Shown piece by piece: positions 43,110-51,799 of a DNA stretch of 64,000 bases (within the stretch, counting starts at the first letter, position 1; the number at the start of each line of letters is the position of its first letter). The notes beneath the pieces were generated by a model. It saw only the letters and a program-made list of their open reading frames with translations. It was not told the origin of the DNA and ran no database searches. Both the position numbers and the translations under genes were made by a program. The DNA comes from Planctomycetota bacterium. GTDB taxonomy: Bacteria > Planctomycetota > Planctomycetia > Pirellulales > UBA1268. The stretch lies in NCBI GenBank assembly GCA_003669585.1, contig QWOQ01000015.1:62001-126000 (forward strand). Direction: 5' to 3'.

Positions 43110-43856
43110 GTGTTCGTATCGGTCAGCACTGAATGTCTTCCGGATCTATCCCTTGAAAAGGCAATGGAACGGCTTGCAGAGCTTGAGTTCGTCTCCGTTG
43201 AGTTGGATGTGCACGAACAAGGAGGTCATCTCAAGCCTGGGCTTGTGGCTGCAGACCCTGAAGCGGCAATTGAACACTGCAGTGATCTTCAGCGACTGAG
43301 GCCGATTGCAATTTCATTCTCATCGCCCGACGCTCCAGATTTCTTCGATCGATTTTTGGCGTGCTGTCGGTTGGCGAAATCACTTGGCGTCGTTACGATG
43401 GTGGTCGAGGCATCCGAACTTGGAACGCCTTTCAATGGAGAAATTGAACGTCTCCAACGGTTGGTGTCTCTTTCTGCTGGACTCGGCCTTGTTGTAGGAG
43501 TGAAGACTGCGGCCGGCAGAATGACCCACGATGCGGAAACAACCGCATCGCTCTGCCGAAATGTTCCAGGACTTGGGGTCACACTCGATCCGAGTCATTT
43601 TATTTTTGGTCACAAAAAGCCGACATCGTGGGACTCGATTATCAAGCATGTTTGCCACGTACATCTCCGTGATACCAAACAGGATAATTTTCAAGTCAGA
43701 GTTGGTCAGGGAAGTGTCGAGTACGGAAGGCTTGTCAATCACCTTCAGATGGCCGGATACTCAAGAGCCCTTTCGGTTCACATGTCTCCGATAGAAGGCA
43801 TCGATACATCGGCAGAACTTCGCAAGACAAGGCTTTTGCTTGAAAGCCTTCTGTAG
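43110..43856 (+). CDS. TIM-barrel sugar phosphate isomerase/epimerase-like protein
   Basis: A 248-residue protein of the xylose-isomerase-like TIM-barrel (AP endonuclease 2) superfamily. The barrel shows alternating strands and helices, with DPSHFIFGHKKP and HVHLRDTK carrying the Asp/His metal-ligand pattern near the C-terminal strands, GQGSVEYGRLVNHL and the closing ALSVHMSPIEG. GTG 43110 was chosen because AAAGGAG lies seven bases upstream. Such proteins isomerise or epimerise sugars or inositols; the substrate cannot be read from sequence. The gene stands alone between sppA and a convergent TPR gene. Confidence 0.8.
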   Translation: MFVSVSTECLPDLSLEKAMERLAELEFVSVELDVHEQGGHLKPGLVAADPEAAIEHCSDLQRLRPIAISFSSPDAPDFFDRFLACCRLAKSLGVVTMVVEASELGTPFNGEIERLQRLVSLSAGLGLVVGVKTAAGRMTHDAETTASLCRNVPGLGVTLDPSHFIFGHKKPTSWDSIIKHVCHVHLRDTKQDNFQVRVGQGSVEYGRLVNHLQMAGYSRALSVHMSPIEGIDTSAELRKTRLLLESLL

Positions 43857-43916
43857 TAATTGAAGCCGATGTTCCTCCCGATTCAAAAAAGTGAACGGCA
43901 GGTTCCTCGACAGAAA

Positions 43917-46667
43917 TTATTGACGGGATGACCCGGAAGATTCTGCACGGCCAGCCATTTCGGCGTACGTCTTTGACTCTTCAAGATCACCGAGTTCAGC
44001 GTGCATTGTGGAAAGATTTCCATAGGCCACTGCCAACGACCGCTCTTCAAGCTGTTTTCGATCGACCGCCTCGACCATCATGTCGACTCCCATTTTGCTG
44101 ATCTCGATGGCATCATCCCGTCGCTCGATCTGCCAATAGGAAATCGCCATGCTGACGAGTGACTCACCAATTCTTCCAAGATCTTCTCCACGAGTTGCCG
44201 TGAGACCTTCAGACCAGAGCGGCACCGTGCGGTCGAACCACGTGACGGCAGTTGGATGATCTCCCTTTTGAAGGCTATAGAGAATTCCTATTCGAAAGTA
44301 GAGATCTCCAACCCGCTTGCGTTCGCTCGCAGTGAGCTCGCGTTGTTCCACACCGCGATCGAGATAAGCAGCCGTGAGAGTGCAGTTTTCGAGCATGTCA
44401 GAGGTGTCGTTTCTCTTTTGATTGGCGAGGAGTGCATTTTCAAGAGACGTTCCCACCTCCCAATCGATCTGTCGCAGTCTCCAAGGGTCTTTGAGTGTAT
44501 TGTCCATATTTCCTCTGGCTGCAAGAAGACGCTTCACCCACGTCAACGAATCAACAACGTCTGGACTCACGGCCGCAACGGCGAGTGCTCCTTGGCAAAG
44601 TCGAAATTCAATCGCCGTGCCTCCCTCCTCTGCCTCCATAAGATCCATCGCAAATTCCTCGCTCCGTTCAAGCCATTTTGGAAGAACGCGTGCTTTTTGC
44701 TGCCATTCCCCACTGGCAATCGCCAGAGCAGTTCCCAAATGAGCATCCAGAAGAACATCTTTGGCAGCTCTTCGAACGGGAGCAGACCGGTGTTCCGAGA
44801 GAACAACAGCGATACGGATGGCCTGTGAAAATGACTCAACGGCTTGCTGATAGTTTGGAGACTGGGAAGCGAGTTCAATTTTTCCGAGTAGTCTGAAAGT
44901 CTGTGCCTCAACGAGAGGGGGTAAAGTTTTATTTGATCTCACCGATTCGACTTTGATTTTTGCTTCATCAATTTTCCCAAGCGCCAGCAGAATCGTTGCT
45001 GCTTTAAGACTCGTCCACGTGTCGACCGGATCGATCCGCTCCGCCGTCGTGGCAAGAGTATGCGCCTGATTCCATTTTCCTTGGTCACTGAACAGAACCA
45101 TTAGCAACCGATGGGCGCGAAGATGTTCGGGGTCGATTTGGATTGCGTATTGGAGATCTGCGACGGCCATCGCCATGCTGGCTTCGACTTCACCTTCCGC
45201 CCGTAGCACAAACGATTCGGGATCGAGTTGCTCGAGCATGATGTCGGTCGCCAATTGAGTGCCTGGTTCCACACTGAAAACAACGCCTCTTTCAGGAAAT
45301 ACTTCACCGATCGATACGCCTTGTTCGTTGAGTACTGAGACGGTCCTGAGGTCTGCAATTTCGAGTTGCCTCGCAAGTTCCGAGATTGCGACAGGTTCTT
45401 CGAGAGCAATGCGAATGGCGGAGACTATGTTGTCTTTCATCATTACTTCAATACGTTCAAAGGGTTCTATGACCCACGCCAATCCAATGCTGCCATCGTC
45501 TCGCGTAAAGGGTTCTCCTTCTCCCCAATCGGCGATCAATTCTTCCTGAGTTGTTTTGCCAGGAAGAACGCCCCGAAAGCTTGCCGGATCAATGGAGATT
45601 GTTGGAGTCTCATCGGGTGCCGCTGCCACGGGTGGATTGATCGAAACAGACTTAGAATCAGTAGACACTGCCTGTGGTATAGAACTTGGCGTTGGTTCAT
45701 TTGTTTTGTTTGCATCGACTGCGGGTTCGTCGAACGACTCTTTTGCGTCAATCGAGGGCTGTGTTACAGCTGCTTTGTTTTGAGCGAGACGAGGTGGAAG
45801 TCGAGAAACACCATCGGTACCAAACTTTTTTGTCTCAGCATCCACCAAGGCGGTTTGTGCTGGTGTCTTTTGTTCAGAGATACTTTTTTGGGCAGAAGGA
45901 GATTGTTCTTTTCGATTTTTTGCAGAGGGGAGTGTCGACGGAATGTTTGTCGAAGGTGATTGCTGTGCAGTAACAGAACGAGGATTTGTTTCTGACGTAT
46001 CGCCAAGCTTGCGACGAAGCACGCTCTTCTCCGGTCCGAGTACTGTCGGTGGAGATGAAACATCCTGTTGGGTATTCAAGGGAAGGGAAGTTTCATCATT
46101 TCTCGAGCGAGAAGTTTTTGGAGATTCCTCAGTCCATCCGCCGGTAAGAATAGAAAATCCATCAAAAAAAGCTGCTGTTCGCGATCGCAGCAGGGATCGT
46201 CCCGGCCTTCCTTCATCTGTGGAGAGAGGTGTTTTTTCAATGGAGAGGGCTTTTGGATCTTCATTGAGCCGAGCGGGTGGTGTCTGAACAGATCGAGGCT
46301 GAATTCTCAATCGCTGAGAAATCGCAGACTTCTTTTCGGGGAGCGGCTTTTGTCTAGTCAAAGGTTTTGAATTCGGAATTCGCTCTGCATGGGCTAAAAT
46401 CTCTGGTCTCGCCGGAATCGATTGCGATGGCTGCTTACCAATGGATTCGATCCAACTTGGGAGCCGCATGAACGTGCGAGGCGTGAGGGTGTCAACAGAG
46501 AGTGCTTCGAGTCGTTCGTCAGAAATGCCCTGCGACGTCGATTGGATTTCAGTGGTATCGTCAGCGAACGAAAACATCATAAAAGCCAAAGAGCAGCCGA
46601 GTGCTGAACTTATAAGAAATTTATGACGTGAATAAATAGAACCTACAAAATAATTTTTGATTTTCAC
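43917..46667 (-). CDS. Large TPR protein with disordered proline/serine-rich N-terminal half
   Basis: A 916-residue protein. A hydrophobic N-terminal segment (KFLISSALGCSLAFMMFSFA) suggests export or membrane anchoring. Residues about 50-360 are rich in Ser, Pro, Lys and Gln and look disordered. Residues about 365-470 form a small folded domain (FRGVLPGKTTQEELIADWGEGEPFTRDDG...), and from about 490 on TPR-like helices continue to the end (MAMAVADLQYAIQIDPEHLRAHRLLMVLFSDQGKWNQAHTLA and SVAYGNLSTMHAELGDLEESKTYAEMAG-type repeats). GTG 46667 has GGGAGGA ten bases upstream and gives a better signal than the longer start. No function is recognisable; a periplasmic scaffold is the simplest guess. 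Confidence 0.7.
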   Translation of the reverse strand: MKIKNYFVGSIYSRHKFLISSALGCSLAFMMFSFADDTTEIQSTSQGISDERLEALSVDTLTPRTFMRLPSWIESIGKQPSQSIPARPEILAHAERIPNSKPLTRQKPLPEKKSAISQRLRIQPRSVQTPPARLNEDPKALSIEKTPLSTDEGRPGRSLLRSRTAAFFDGFSILTGGWTEESPKTSRSRNDETSLPLNTQQDVSSPPTVLGPEKSVLRRKLGDTSETNPRSVTAQQSPSTNIPSTLPSAKNRKEQSPSAQKSISEQKTPAQTALVDAETKKFGTDGVSRLPPRLAQNKAAVTQPSIDAKESFDEPAVDANKTNEPTPSSIPQAVSTDSKSVSINPPVAAAPDETPTISIDPASFRGVLPGKTTQEELIADWGEGEPFTRDDGSIGLAWVIEPFERIEVMMKDNIVSAIRIALEEPVAISELARQLEIADLRTVSVLNEQGVSIGEVFPERGVVFSVEPGTQLATDIMLEQLDPESFVLRAEGEVEASMAMAVADLQYAIQIDPEHLRAHRLLMVLFSDQGKWNQAHTLATTAERIDPVDTWTSLKAATILLALGKIDEAKIKVESVRSNKTLPPLVEAQTFRLLGKIELASQSPNYQQAVESFSQAIRIAVVLSEHRSAPVRRAAKDVLLDAHLGTALAIASGEWQQKARVLPKWLERSEEFAMDLMEAEEGGTAIEFRLCQGALAVAAVSPDVVDSLTWVKRLLAARGNMDNTLKDPWRLRQIDWEVGTSLENALLANQKRNDTSDMLENCTLTAAYLDRGVEQRELTASERKRVGDLYFRIGILYSLQKGDHPTAVTWFDRTVPLWSEGLTATRGEDLGRIGESLVSMAISYWQIERRDDAIEISKMGVDMMVEAVDRKQLEERSLAVAYGNLSTMHAELGDLEESKTYAEMAGRAESSGSSRQ

Positions 46668-47117
46668 AAGAAATCCTCCCTGATCAATGTGATCCCATGC
46701 AGACAACCCGCTCGATATTTCGGAGGGTAGTTCCCTATTTCCCCCAAGTCCATACCAGACTGCTTCTCAGAAAATTCCCGCCAGAATTCCTAAAAATCTG
46801 ATTCAGATTGCAGTCGCACTGAATTTCTTGTTTTCAGTAACTTTCACAACTTACCTAAACCTGCAATATCAGCCCGTGGACTGAAAATCAGTACAACGGG
46901 CCTGGGCTGGAGTCACTTTTTTCCCACAGAGGCATTCGGCGTAAGATTTTGAATAACACTACGTCTTTTATGGATGGTGCCCAAAGGTCATTCAAAAAGC
47001 GTGGCTGACTCTTGTGATCGATAGAACTGTTTTGTTCACACGGCGGCAGTAGCGTTTTGAAGGACAATGTTCTTTGTATCCTTCGTGTGTGTTCGACGAC
47101 TCATTCAAAAAGCTGAG
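46668..47117. other. Divergent intergenic region between the TPR gene and hemY
   Basis: A 450-base gap. It holds one nested stem (see 46872-46901) and otherwise shows no gene, tRNA or strong promoter. Confidence 0.45.
46872..46901 (+). other. Nested hairpin in the TPR-hemY intergenic region
   Basis: An outer 6-base stem (GCCCGT/ACGGGC) encloses an inner 5-base stem (ACTGA/TCAGT) with a 3-base loop. A run of six T follows at about 46917. On the plus strand this resembles a terminator or a leader hairpin about 210 bases before hemY; no upstream plus-strand gene needs terminating. Confidence 0.3.
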
Positions 47118-48599
47118 ATGGAAAAACTTCCCCATGTCGTTGTGATTGGTACCGGGGTAGCCGGGCTCGCAGCAGCAACGCGACTGCTTCAGGAACCTGC
47201 TCGCGCGACAGTGACACTTATCGATTCTCTCTCGCAACCAGGCGGCATCATCTCGTCGGCGAGAAAAGACTCGTGGCTCATCGAACGCTCTGCGGATAGT
47301 TTTCTTGCCGTGCGTCCTGAAGGGATCGATATGGCAAAGCAACTTGGAATTGAGTCGGAATTAATCGCCATCGAACCGAGGGTACGACGTGCATTGATCT
47401 GGTCGCGTGGTCGACTGAGGAGTGTTCCAAAAGGATTTCGAATCGTTGCACCAGGAGAACGGTGGGCAATGCTTCAAAGTGACCTTCTCTCGTGGCCGGC
47501 GAAGCTACGGCTTCTGAGCGAACCATGGATTGCCAGACGCATGGCAACAGGTGACGAAAGTCTTGAAGACTTTGCGGTGCGAAGACTTGGCCGCGAGGTA
47601 TTCGATCGTATCGTGCAACCGCTTGCATCGGGAATCTGGACAGCCGATCCTCAGCGTCTCAGCATGTTTGCGGCATTGCCGGAGTTTGTTGCCATGGAGC
47701 AACAGCATGGAAGTCTTACGGTTGGTGAAGCAATTCGACGCAAGGAAACTGCGATGGCATTGCATACAAGTGGTGCCAATTCTTCTTTTATCGAGAGTGA
47801 TCTCCCAAGTGGAGCCCGTTACGGACAGTTCGTAACTTTTCGTGACGGCATGGGACAACTCCCGCAGGCCATGGCACAACGTGTACTCACCGCCGGCGGA
47901 TGTTTCGTCGTTGATCGCGTTGAGAGTATCGCACACCGTGACGGAAAAGGCTGGAATATTTCCACTCGCGCGGGTGCAACGTCGCTTCATGCAGATGCCG
48001 TCATTCTTGCGGTTCCGGCGTGGAGCGCCGGTTCTCTGATGCGAACGATTGATATGGAGCTGTCCAACGAATTATCAGGAATCGAGTATGCAGGATCGAC
48101 TGTGGTTTCGATGGGATTTGAAAAATCAGATATTCAGCACGCACTTGACGCCTCTGGCATAGTGGTTCCTCGCAGCGAGGGACGTCGTGTTTTGGCGATT
48201 AGTTTTCTAAGTTCAAAGTTTCCCGGTCGCGCCCCTGCAGGGCATGCGCTTGTTCGCGTTTTTGTTGGAGGTGCACTCGATCCCGAGGCAGTCGCGATGT
48301 CGGATCAGGCGACTGAATCGCTCGTCATCAATGAACTTAAAACGCTGATCGGGGTTTCGGGACTTCCAAAGATTGTCCAGATTGATCGTTGGAATCGTTG
48401 TATGCCGCAGTATCACGTTGGGCACATTGAAAGAGTGAACCGTATTCGAAAACTACTTTCAAAAAATCCAAGCCTCGCGCTGGCTGGTTCTGCTTACCAG
48501 GGAGTAGGAATTCCTCAGGTGATCCGTTCAGGCACAGATGCTGCCGAACAGGTTTGTCAAAGCTTTGCAAATCAAGATTCAACAGCCGGAAACAATTGA
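47118..48599 (+). CDS. hemY: Protoporphyrinogen oxidase (HemY/PPOX type)
   Basis: A 493-residue FAD enzyme that oxidises protoporphyrinogen IX or coproporphyrinogen III in haem synthesis. The dinucleotide motif VVVIGTGVAGLAAATRLL opens the chain after ATG 47118, followed by LIDSLSQPGGIISSARKDSWLIERSADSFLAVRPE, then LASGIWTADPQRLSMFAALPEF and, near the C-terminus, RWNRCMPQYHVGHIERV and LALAGSAYQGVGIPQVIRSG, all classical PPOX strings. An upstream start would add a non-conserved leader. Whether it acts on protoporphyrinogen or in the coproporphyrin branch depends on other hem genes not in the window. Confidence 0.93.
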   Translation: MEKLPHVVVIGTGVAGLAAATRLLQEPARATVTLIDSLSQPGGIISSARKDSWLIERSADSFLAVRPEGIDMAKQLGIESELIAIEPRVRRALIWSRGRLRSVPKGFRIVAPGERWAMLQSDLLSWPAKLRLLSEPWIARRMATGDESLEDFAVRRLGREVFDRIVQPLASGIWTADPQRLSMFAALPEFVAMEQQHGSLTVGEAIRRKETAMALHTSGANSSFIESDLPSGARYGQFVTFRDGMGQLPQAMAQRVLTAGGCFVVDRVESIAHRDGKGWNISTRAGATSLHADAVILAVPAWSAGSLMRTIDMELSNELSGIEYAGSTVVSMGFEKSDIQHALDASGIVVPRSEGRRVLAISFLSSKFPGRAPAGHALVRVFVGGALDPEAVAMSDQATESLVINELKTLIGVSGLPKIVQIDRWNRCMPQYHVGHIERVNRIRKLLSKNPSLALAGSAYQGVGIPQVIRSGTDAAEQVCQSFANQDSTAGNN

Positions 48600-48736
48600 G
48601 ATCGCATGTGATTTGAAAAGATGTCTGCGTATGAAAAGATGTCGAGCAAAACGAACAGTATTCACAACACTGTCATGAGTTGCATCACAGGATTCCGCGT
48701 TGACTCTTGGAGCGCAGGACGTTCCGATTGAACGGA

Positions 48737-48994
48737 TCACTTCTTTTTGGGCGCGGCTGCCGTTTTTGATGGTGTGGCAGCGGTTCCGGCTGTAGCGGCA
48801 TCTCCTTCGGCCTTCGGCTTCTTCTTTTTCTTCAGTGCCGTCTTTAAAACACGTACCTTCGGTAAGCCCAAAGGACTGCGGCCCGTAGTCCATCGTTCCT
48901 GCTCTTTGAGTTTTCCAATCCGTTCAGCACGAGTCAGAACATTACGTGAACTCGTAGATCCTTTGCGGACTCGCAGGCTTTTGTCCATGGTCAT
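48737..48994 (-). CDS. Small basic protein of the Chlamydiae/Verrucomicrobia/Planctomycetes type
   Basis: An 85-residue very basic protein. MDKSLRVRKG...RNVLTRAERIGKLKEQERW and SPLGLPKVRVLK match the small basic protein family known from Planctomycetes, Verrucomicrobia and Chlamydiae; the C-terminal 30 residues are a Lys/Ala/Pro-rich tail. AAAGGATC lies upstream of ATG 48994, and a second ATG follows at 48988. The function is unknown; the charge and the LPKVR segment suggest association with nucleic acid or the ribosome. It supports the phylum assignment. Confidence 0.85.
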   Translation of the reverse strand: MTMDKSLRVRKGSTSSRNVLTRAERIGKLKEQERWTTGRSPLGLPKVRVLKTALKKKKKPKAEGDAATAGTAATPSKTAAAPKKK

Positions 48995-49185
48995 GGGAAT
49001 GATCCTTTTAGAATCGGTGGTGTATGGAGAAAGAGGATTGTGTATTCAGTAAAAAATGCCACCAAGGATTTTGATAGGCGTTCATTTTTACAGGATTGGG
49101 ATCGTACCGATCGCAGAGCCTTATGATCAAGACTCCTTCCATTGTAAGCCTGATGTTGACAGGAGATGCCTCTGTGTAGAGCAGT

Positions 49186-50043
49186 TTAGAGCGTTACTTT
49201 CTCAATCATCGTAAGAACTTTCCCCATTGATCCCGGGCGGTCTTGAGGCTCCGACGAGAGACACAGCATGATCGATTGTGCCAGCGCTTCTGGAATGTCG
49301 GGCCACAAAGTGCGAATGTCGTGCGGTGGAGAATCATGGGCGAGAGCGGAAAGGCCAGAAGAACCTCGAGGCCAGGGAGTGTGAAGCGTGCAGATTTCAA
49401 ATGCAGTGACACCAAACGAAAAAATGTCCAAACGCTTGTCGATCGGTCGACGCCGAATAACTTCGGGCGACATATAATTGGGCGTACCGACTCGATTTCC
49501 CGGTCGTAAAAATTCGGGTTTGTCTGGAACGGTGAGTCCGAAATCGATCAGTACCAGCCTCCCGTCGTGTGCCAGAATAAAATTTCGAGGACAAATATCT
49601 CTGTGCACAAAGCCCGCTTTGTGAACAGATTCGATTCCCATCGCGGCCTGTCTCACAAGATCGAGACGTTTGGGGGGCGGCAGCTGAGTGCCTGAGGAAA
49701 GCACTGAGTGCAAGTCGGTGCCGTCGATAAATTCAAAGACGATAAATGCTCGCTGCGTGGTTGCAATTCCTGAGCGAATAGTTCGAGCCACGTGTGGTCC
49801 CGTGATCCGACTTCCAATTTCTCCTTCGCTCGGTTTTGAAAGACCTTTGTACCGATTTTCAATTGGATCCACCTTCAGTGGATCGAGAATCTTGAGTCCC
49901 ACAATCTTTCCTGTTTCCAGATCGCGAGCTTTATAAAAACTCGACATCGTTCCAGAAACGGCTTCACGCAACATTTCAAAATGAGTGGCAAGATCAACTC
50001 GATCACTTTCAAAAAGTCGCTTGAGAATGCTCAGAAAACCCAT
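49186..50043 (-). CDS. Soluble Ser/Thr protein kinase, kinase domain only
   Basis: A 285-residue Hanks-type kinase with no sensor or membrane segment. The ATP lysine is in VGLKILDP (K51), the catalytic loop is VHRDICPRNF (H147, R148, D149, N154), the metal motif LIDFGL (D167), GTPNYMSPE is the activation/APE region, and LDIFSFGVTAFEICT follows. The glycine-rich loop is weak (EAVSGTMSSFYKARD). The N-terminal 20 residues (GFLSILKRLFESDRVD) are unusual. Planctomycetes have many such kinases; no target is predictable. A possible decayed gene and a coiled-coil gene lie upstream. Confidence 0.88.
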   Translation of the reverse strand: MGFLSILKRLFESDRVDLATHFEMLREAVSGTMSSFYKARDLETGKIVGLKILDPLKVDPIENRYKGLSKPSEGEIGSRITGPHVARTIRSGIATTQRAFIVFEFIDGTDLHSVLSSGTQLPPPKRLDLVRQAAMGIESVHKAGFVHRDICPRNFILAHDGRLVLIDFGLTVPDKPEFLRPGNRVGTPNYMSPEVIRRRPIDKRLDIFSFGVTAFEICTLHTPWPRGSSGLSALAHDSPPHDIRTLWPDIPEALAQSIMLCLSSEPQDRPGSMGKVLTMIEKVTL

Positions 50044-50083
50044 CGGGAACCTGTTTATGTTAAAAAGAAAGATGACATGTCTC

Positions 50084-50323
50084 TTACCATATTTTCAGCA
50101 CGCGATCGCTCAAGAATCTCGCGAGAGAGCTTCCAGAGTGGCGGGATGATTGTGGCAGACAAAGAACTTGCGGGACTTCTATTTTCTCGATCACAAAAGA
50201 GTCAGTTTGACTTTTGATCATACCCCCGAGCAGGACGCTCCCACCATTCGGAATGATCACCATCATATTGAGAGTGATGACATTCCACGAGGGAAACTGA
50301 AGAACCTGCAGGCAGGGGTCGGA
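50084..50323 (-). pseudogene. Possible decayed gene with a secretin-like motif
   Basis: The minus-strand frame 50323-50084 has no good start but reads LQFPSWNVITLNMMVIIPNGG followed by SVLLGGMIKSQ, resembling the 'VPDGGTxxLGG' signature of bacterial secretins and related planctomycete short proteins. Just upstream, in another frame, lies a signal-peptide-like string RLICLIAMICGVVRPLPA (about 50315-50370), and near 50175 a shift of one base would continue into VLSATIIPPLWKLSREILE. An AAGGAG followed by ATG ATG lies near 50440-50455. Together this looks like one short secreted protein gene broken by two frameshifts. Sequencing error or chance is an alternative. Confidence 0.3.
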
Positions 50324-50466
50324 CTACTCCACAGATCATCGCGATCAAGCAGATAAGCCTGGAAATGAGTGCCTCTCATTGAAAAGCGATGAAAGAGGGC
50401 GAGAACAAAAAAACACCACGCATGCATCGCTTCGCAGGCATCATCACTGCGACTCCTTATCCTGAA

Positions 50467-50643
50467 TCAGGTGGTGGAATGCTTGAGGCGTTCAATTTCA
50501 TGTTCTGCCGCAGCAATCTCGCCTTCAAGTCGCGGAACATCGGCAGGATCATCAGGTTGTTTTTTTGCACCCACAAGCAGAAGTTTAAGTTTTGTAATTT
50601 TTACATGCAAAATATCGATTCTTTTTCTCGCCTTTTTGTCCAT
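50467..50643 (-). CDS. 58-residue charged coiled-coil protein
   Basis: A short gene starting at ATG 50643 with AGTGAGG upstream and ending at TGA 50469-50467. The product begins MDKKARKRIDILHVKITKLK, continues with LLLVGAKKQPDDPADVPRL and ends with EGEIAAAEHEIERLKHSTT. Two heptad-like helices are joined by a PDDPAD loop, so a helical hairpin is likely. It looks conserved-style in composition (no rare codon bias, clean RBS), and similar short 'KKQxDDPxDVxRLExEIAxxExEIExLK' proteins occur in planctomycetes as far as I recall. Function unknown. It is separated from the membrane-protein gene upstream by 85 bases. Confidence 0.65.
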   Translation of the reverse strand: MDKKARKRIDILHVKITKLKLLLVGAKKQPDDPADVPRLEGEIAAAEHEIERLKHSTT

Positions 50644-50728
50644 AGATCAAAGCCTCACTGTTATGCGCGCGTTGAGATATTCCTTGTCATACAAGAACCT
50701 GACAGGATCGATTCGGCCAAAAAAATAG

Positions 50729-51424
50729 TTACTTTGTCTCAGTTGATTCTGATGGAGCGTCTGGCACAGAGTCGGCTCCACTGCTTGGCTTTGCGACATC
50801 AACGCCATCGCTTACGGGAAGTGCATTTGCATCAGATGCTGGTTTTTCATCCGGTGTGAGTGGCTGTACACCGGTATCTTGTCTGGGTGAACGTTCGCCT
50901 GAATCGCTCGATTCGGGCATCGATGCTCCGGCGTCGATTTGAGACGACTCATTTGGACCGGTGTGCAATTGGCGCATCCATCCTGAAACAAGCACCGTTG
51001 CCAATACCAGAAGCACCGTCAACGAAAGAAATGTTCGACGATTCTCGCGGACCCACGCAGTTCCCTTACTGCGACCAATGAGAGCGCTCGAAAAATAAAA
51101 AACTGATAGAGCAAGTAAAAATTTGATGCCAAAAAGAAGATGATAATGAGTCTGCTTCATCCAATCGCCACCACCCCATCCTTTTGCCCTTGCGTTCAAA
51201 ACCAAAAAATTTGCCAGGCCACTCACGAGGAGAAAGAAGATCATTCCCCCGACCCATCTCAACCATTTCTTTCGAATGGCTTCATGCATTCGAACTTGTG
51301 ACGCTTCGTCCAGCGACTCTTCGATCGCCGGGAGGATCGCAAAACGAGAATAGAAAAGGCTTCCAACGGCAATAGAAGCAGCGAGAATATGAACCCATCG
51401 CAGCATGAGCGTCGAATAATCCAT
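50729..51424 (-). CDS. Four-helix inner-membrane protein with acidic C-terminal tail
   Basis: A 231-residue membrane protein. Four hydrophobic helices are clear: LMLRWVHILAASIAVGSLFYSRF, WVGGMIFFLLVSGLANFLVL, YHLLFGIKFLLALSVFYFSS and LSLTVLLVLATVLVSGWM. Histidines lie in helix 1 (WVHILAAS) and before helix 3 (TQTHYHLLFGIKF), the pattern of small haem- or copper-binding membrane proteins (CopD-like). The last 85 residues are Ser/Pro/Asp-rich and disordered. ATG 51424 starts two residues before the first helix. The function is uncertain; a CopD/DUF2269-type assignment is a guess from topology. Confidence 0.7.
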   Translation of the reverse strand: MDYSTLMLRWVHILAASIAVGSLFYSRFAILPAIEESLDEASQVRMHEAIRKKWLRWVGGMIFFLLVSGLANFLVLNARAKGWGGGDWMKQTHYHLLFGIKFLLALSVFYFSSALIGRSKGTAWVRENRRTFLSLTVLLVLATVLVSGWMRQLHTGPNESSQIDAGASMPESSDSGERSPRQDTGVQPLTPDEKPASDANALPVSDGVDVAKPSSGADSVPDAPSESTETK

Positions 51425-51799
51425 GTGTATTGATTCCACGAGAAAAGGTAGAAAATATTTCGCGTCACAACGAGGATTGTGTCTGACGTACGTACAAGAA
51501 CAAAACCACAACATCCCGAAGAAACTCTATGAAGGAGTTTTCATACTGTAGCTGAATCGGGCGTTCTCAAAAACCAATCATTTCTAGGCAGGCAATTCCG
51601 GAGATCTTTCGCCGCAACAGATCTTAGAGTGGTTCGACAAACATACATTCCGGCTGGGAAACAACTGCTGATTGACGTACAGTACACATGAGACTGAGCC
51701 GCAGCGAAAACCGTTGCTCGGAGAATGAATTCCGCAACTCGGTTGATCCGATTCTGTCGTAGAAGCGGTATTTCGATTGCAAAGGAGTTGAGGATTACC
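51425..51799. other. Intergenic region upstream of tadA
   Basis: A 375-base divergent gap. TTGACG at about 51673 is a possible -35 hexamer for tadA. No signal-recognition-particle RNA or tRNA, which often lie near tadA, was found. Confidence 0.4.
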
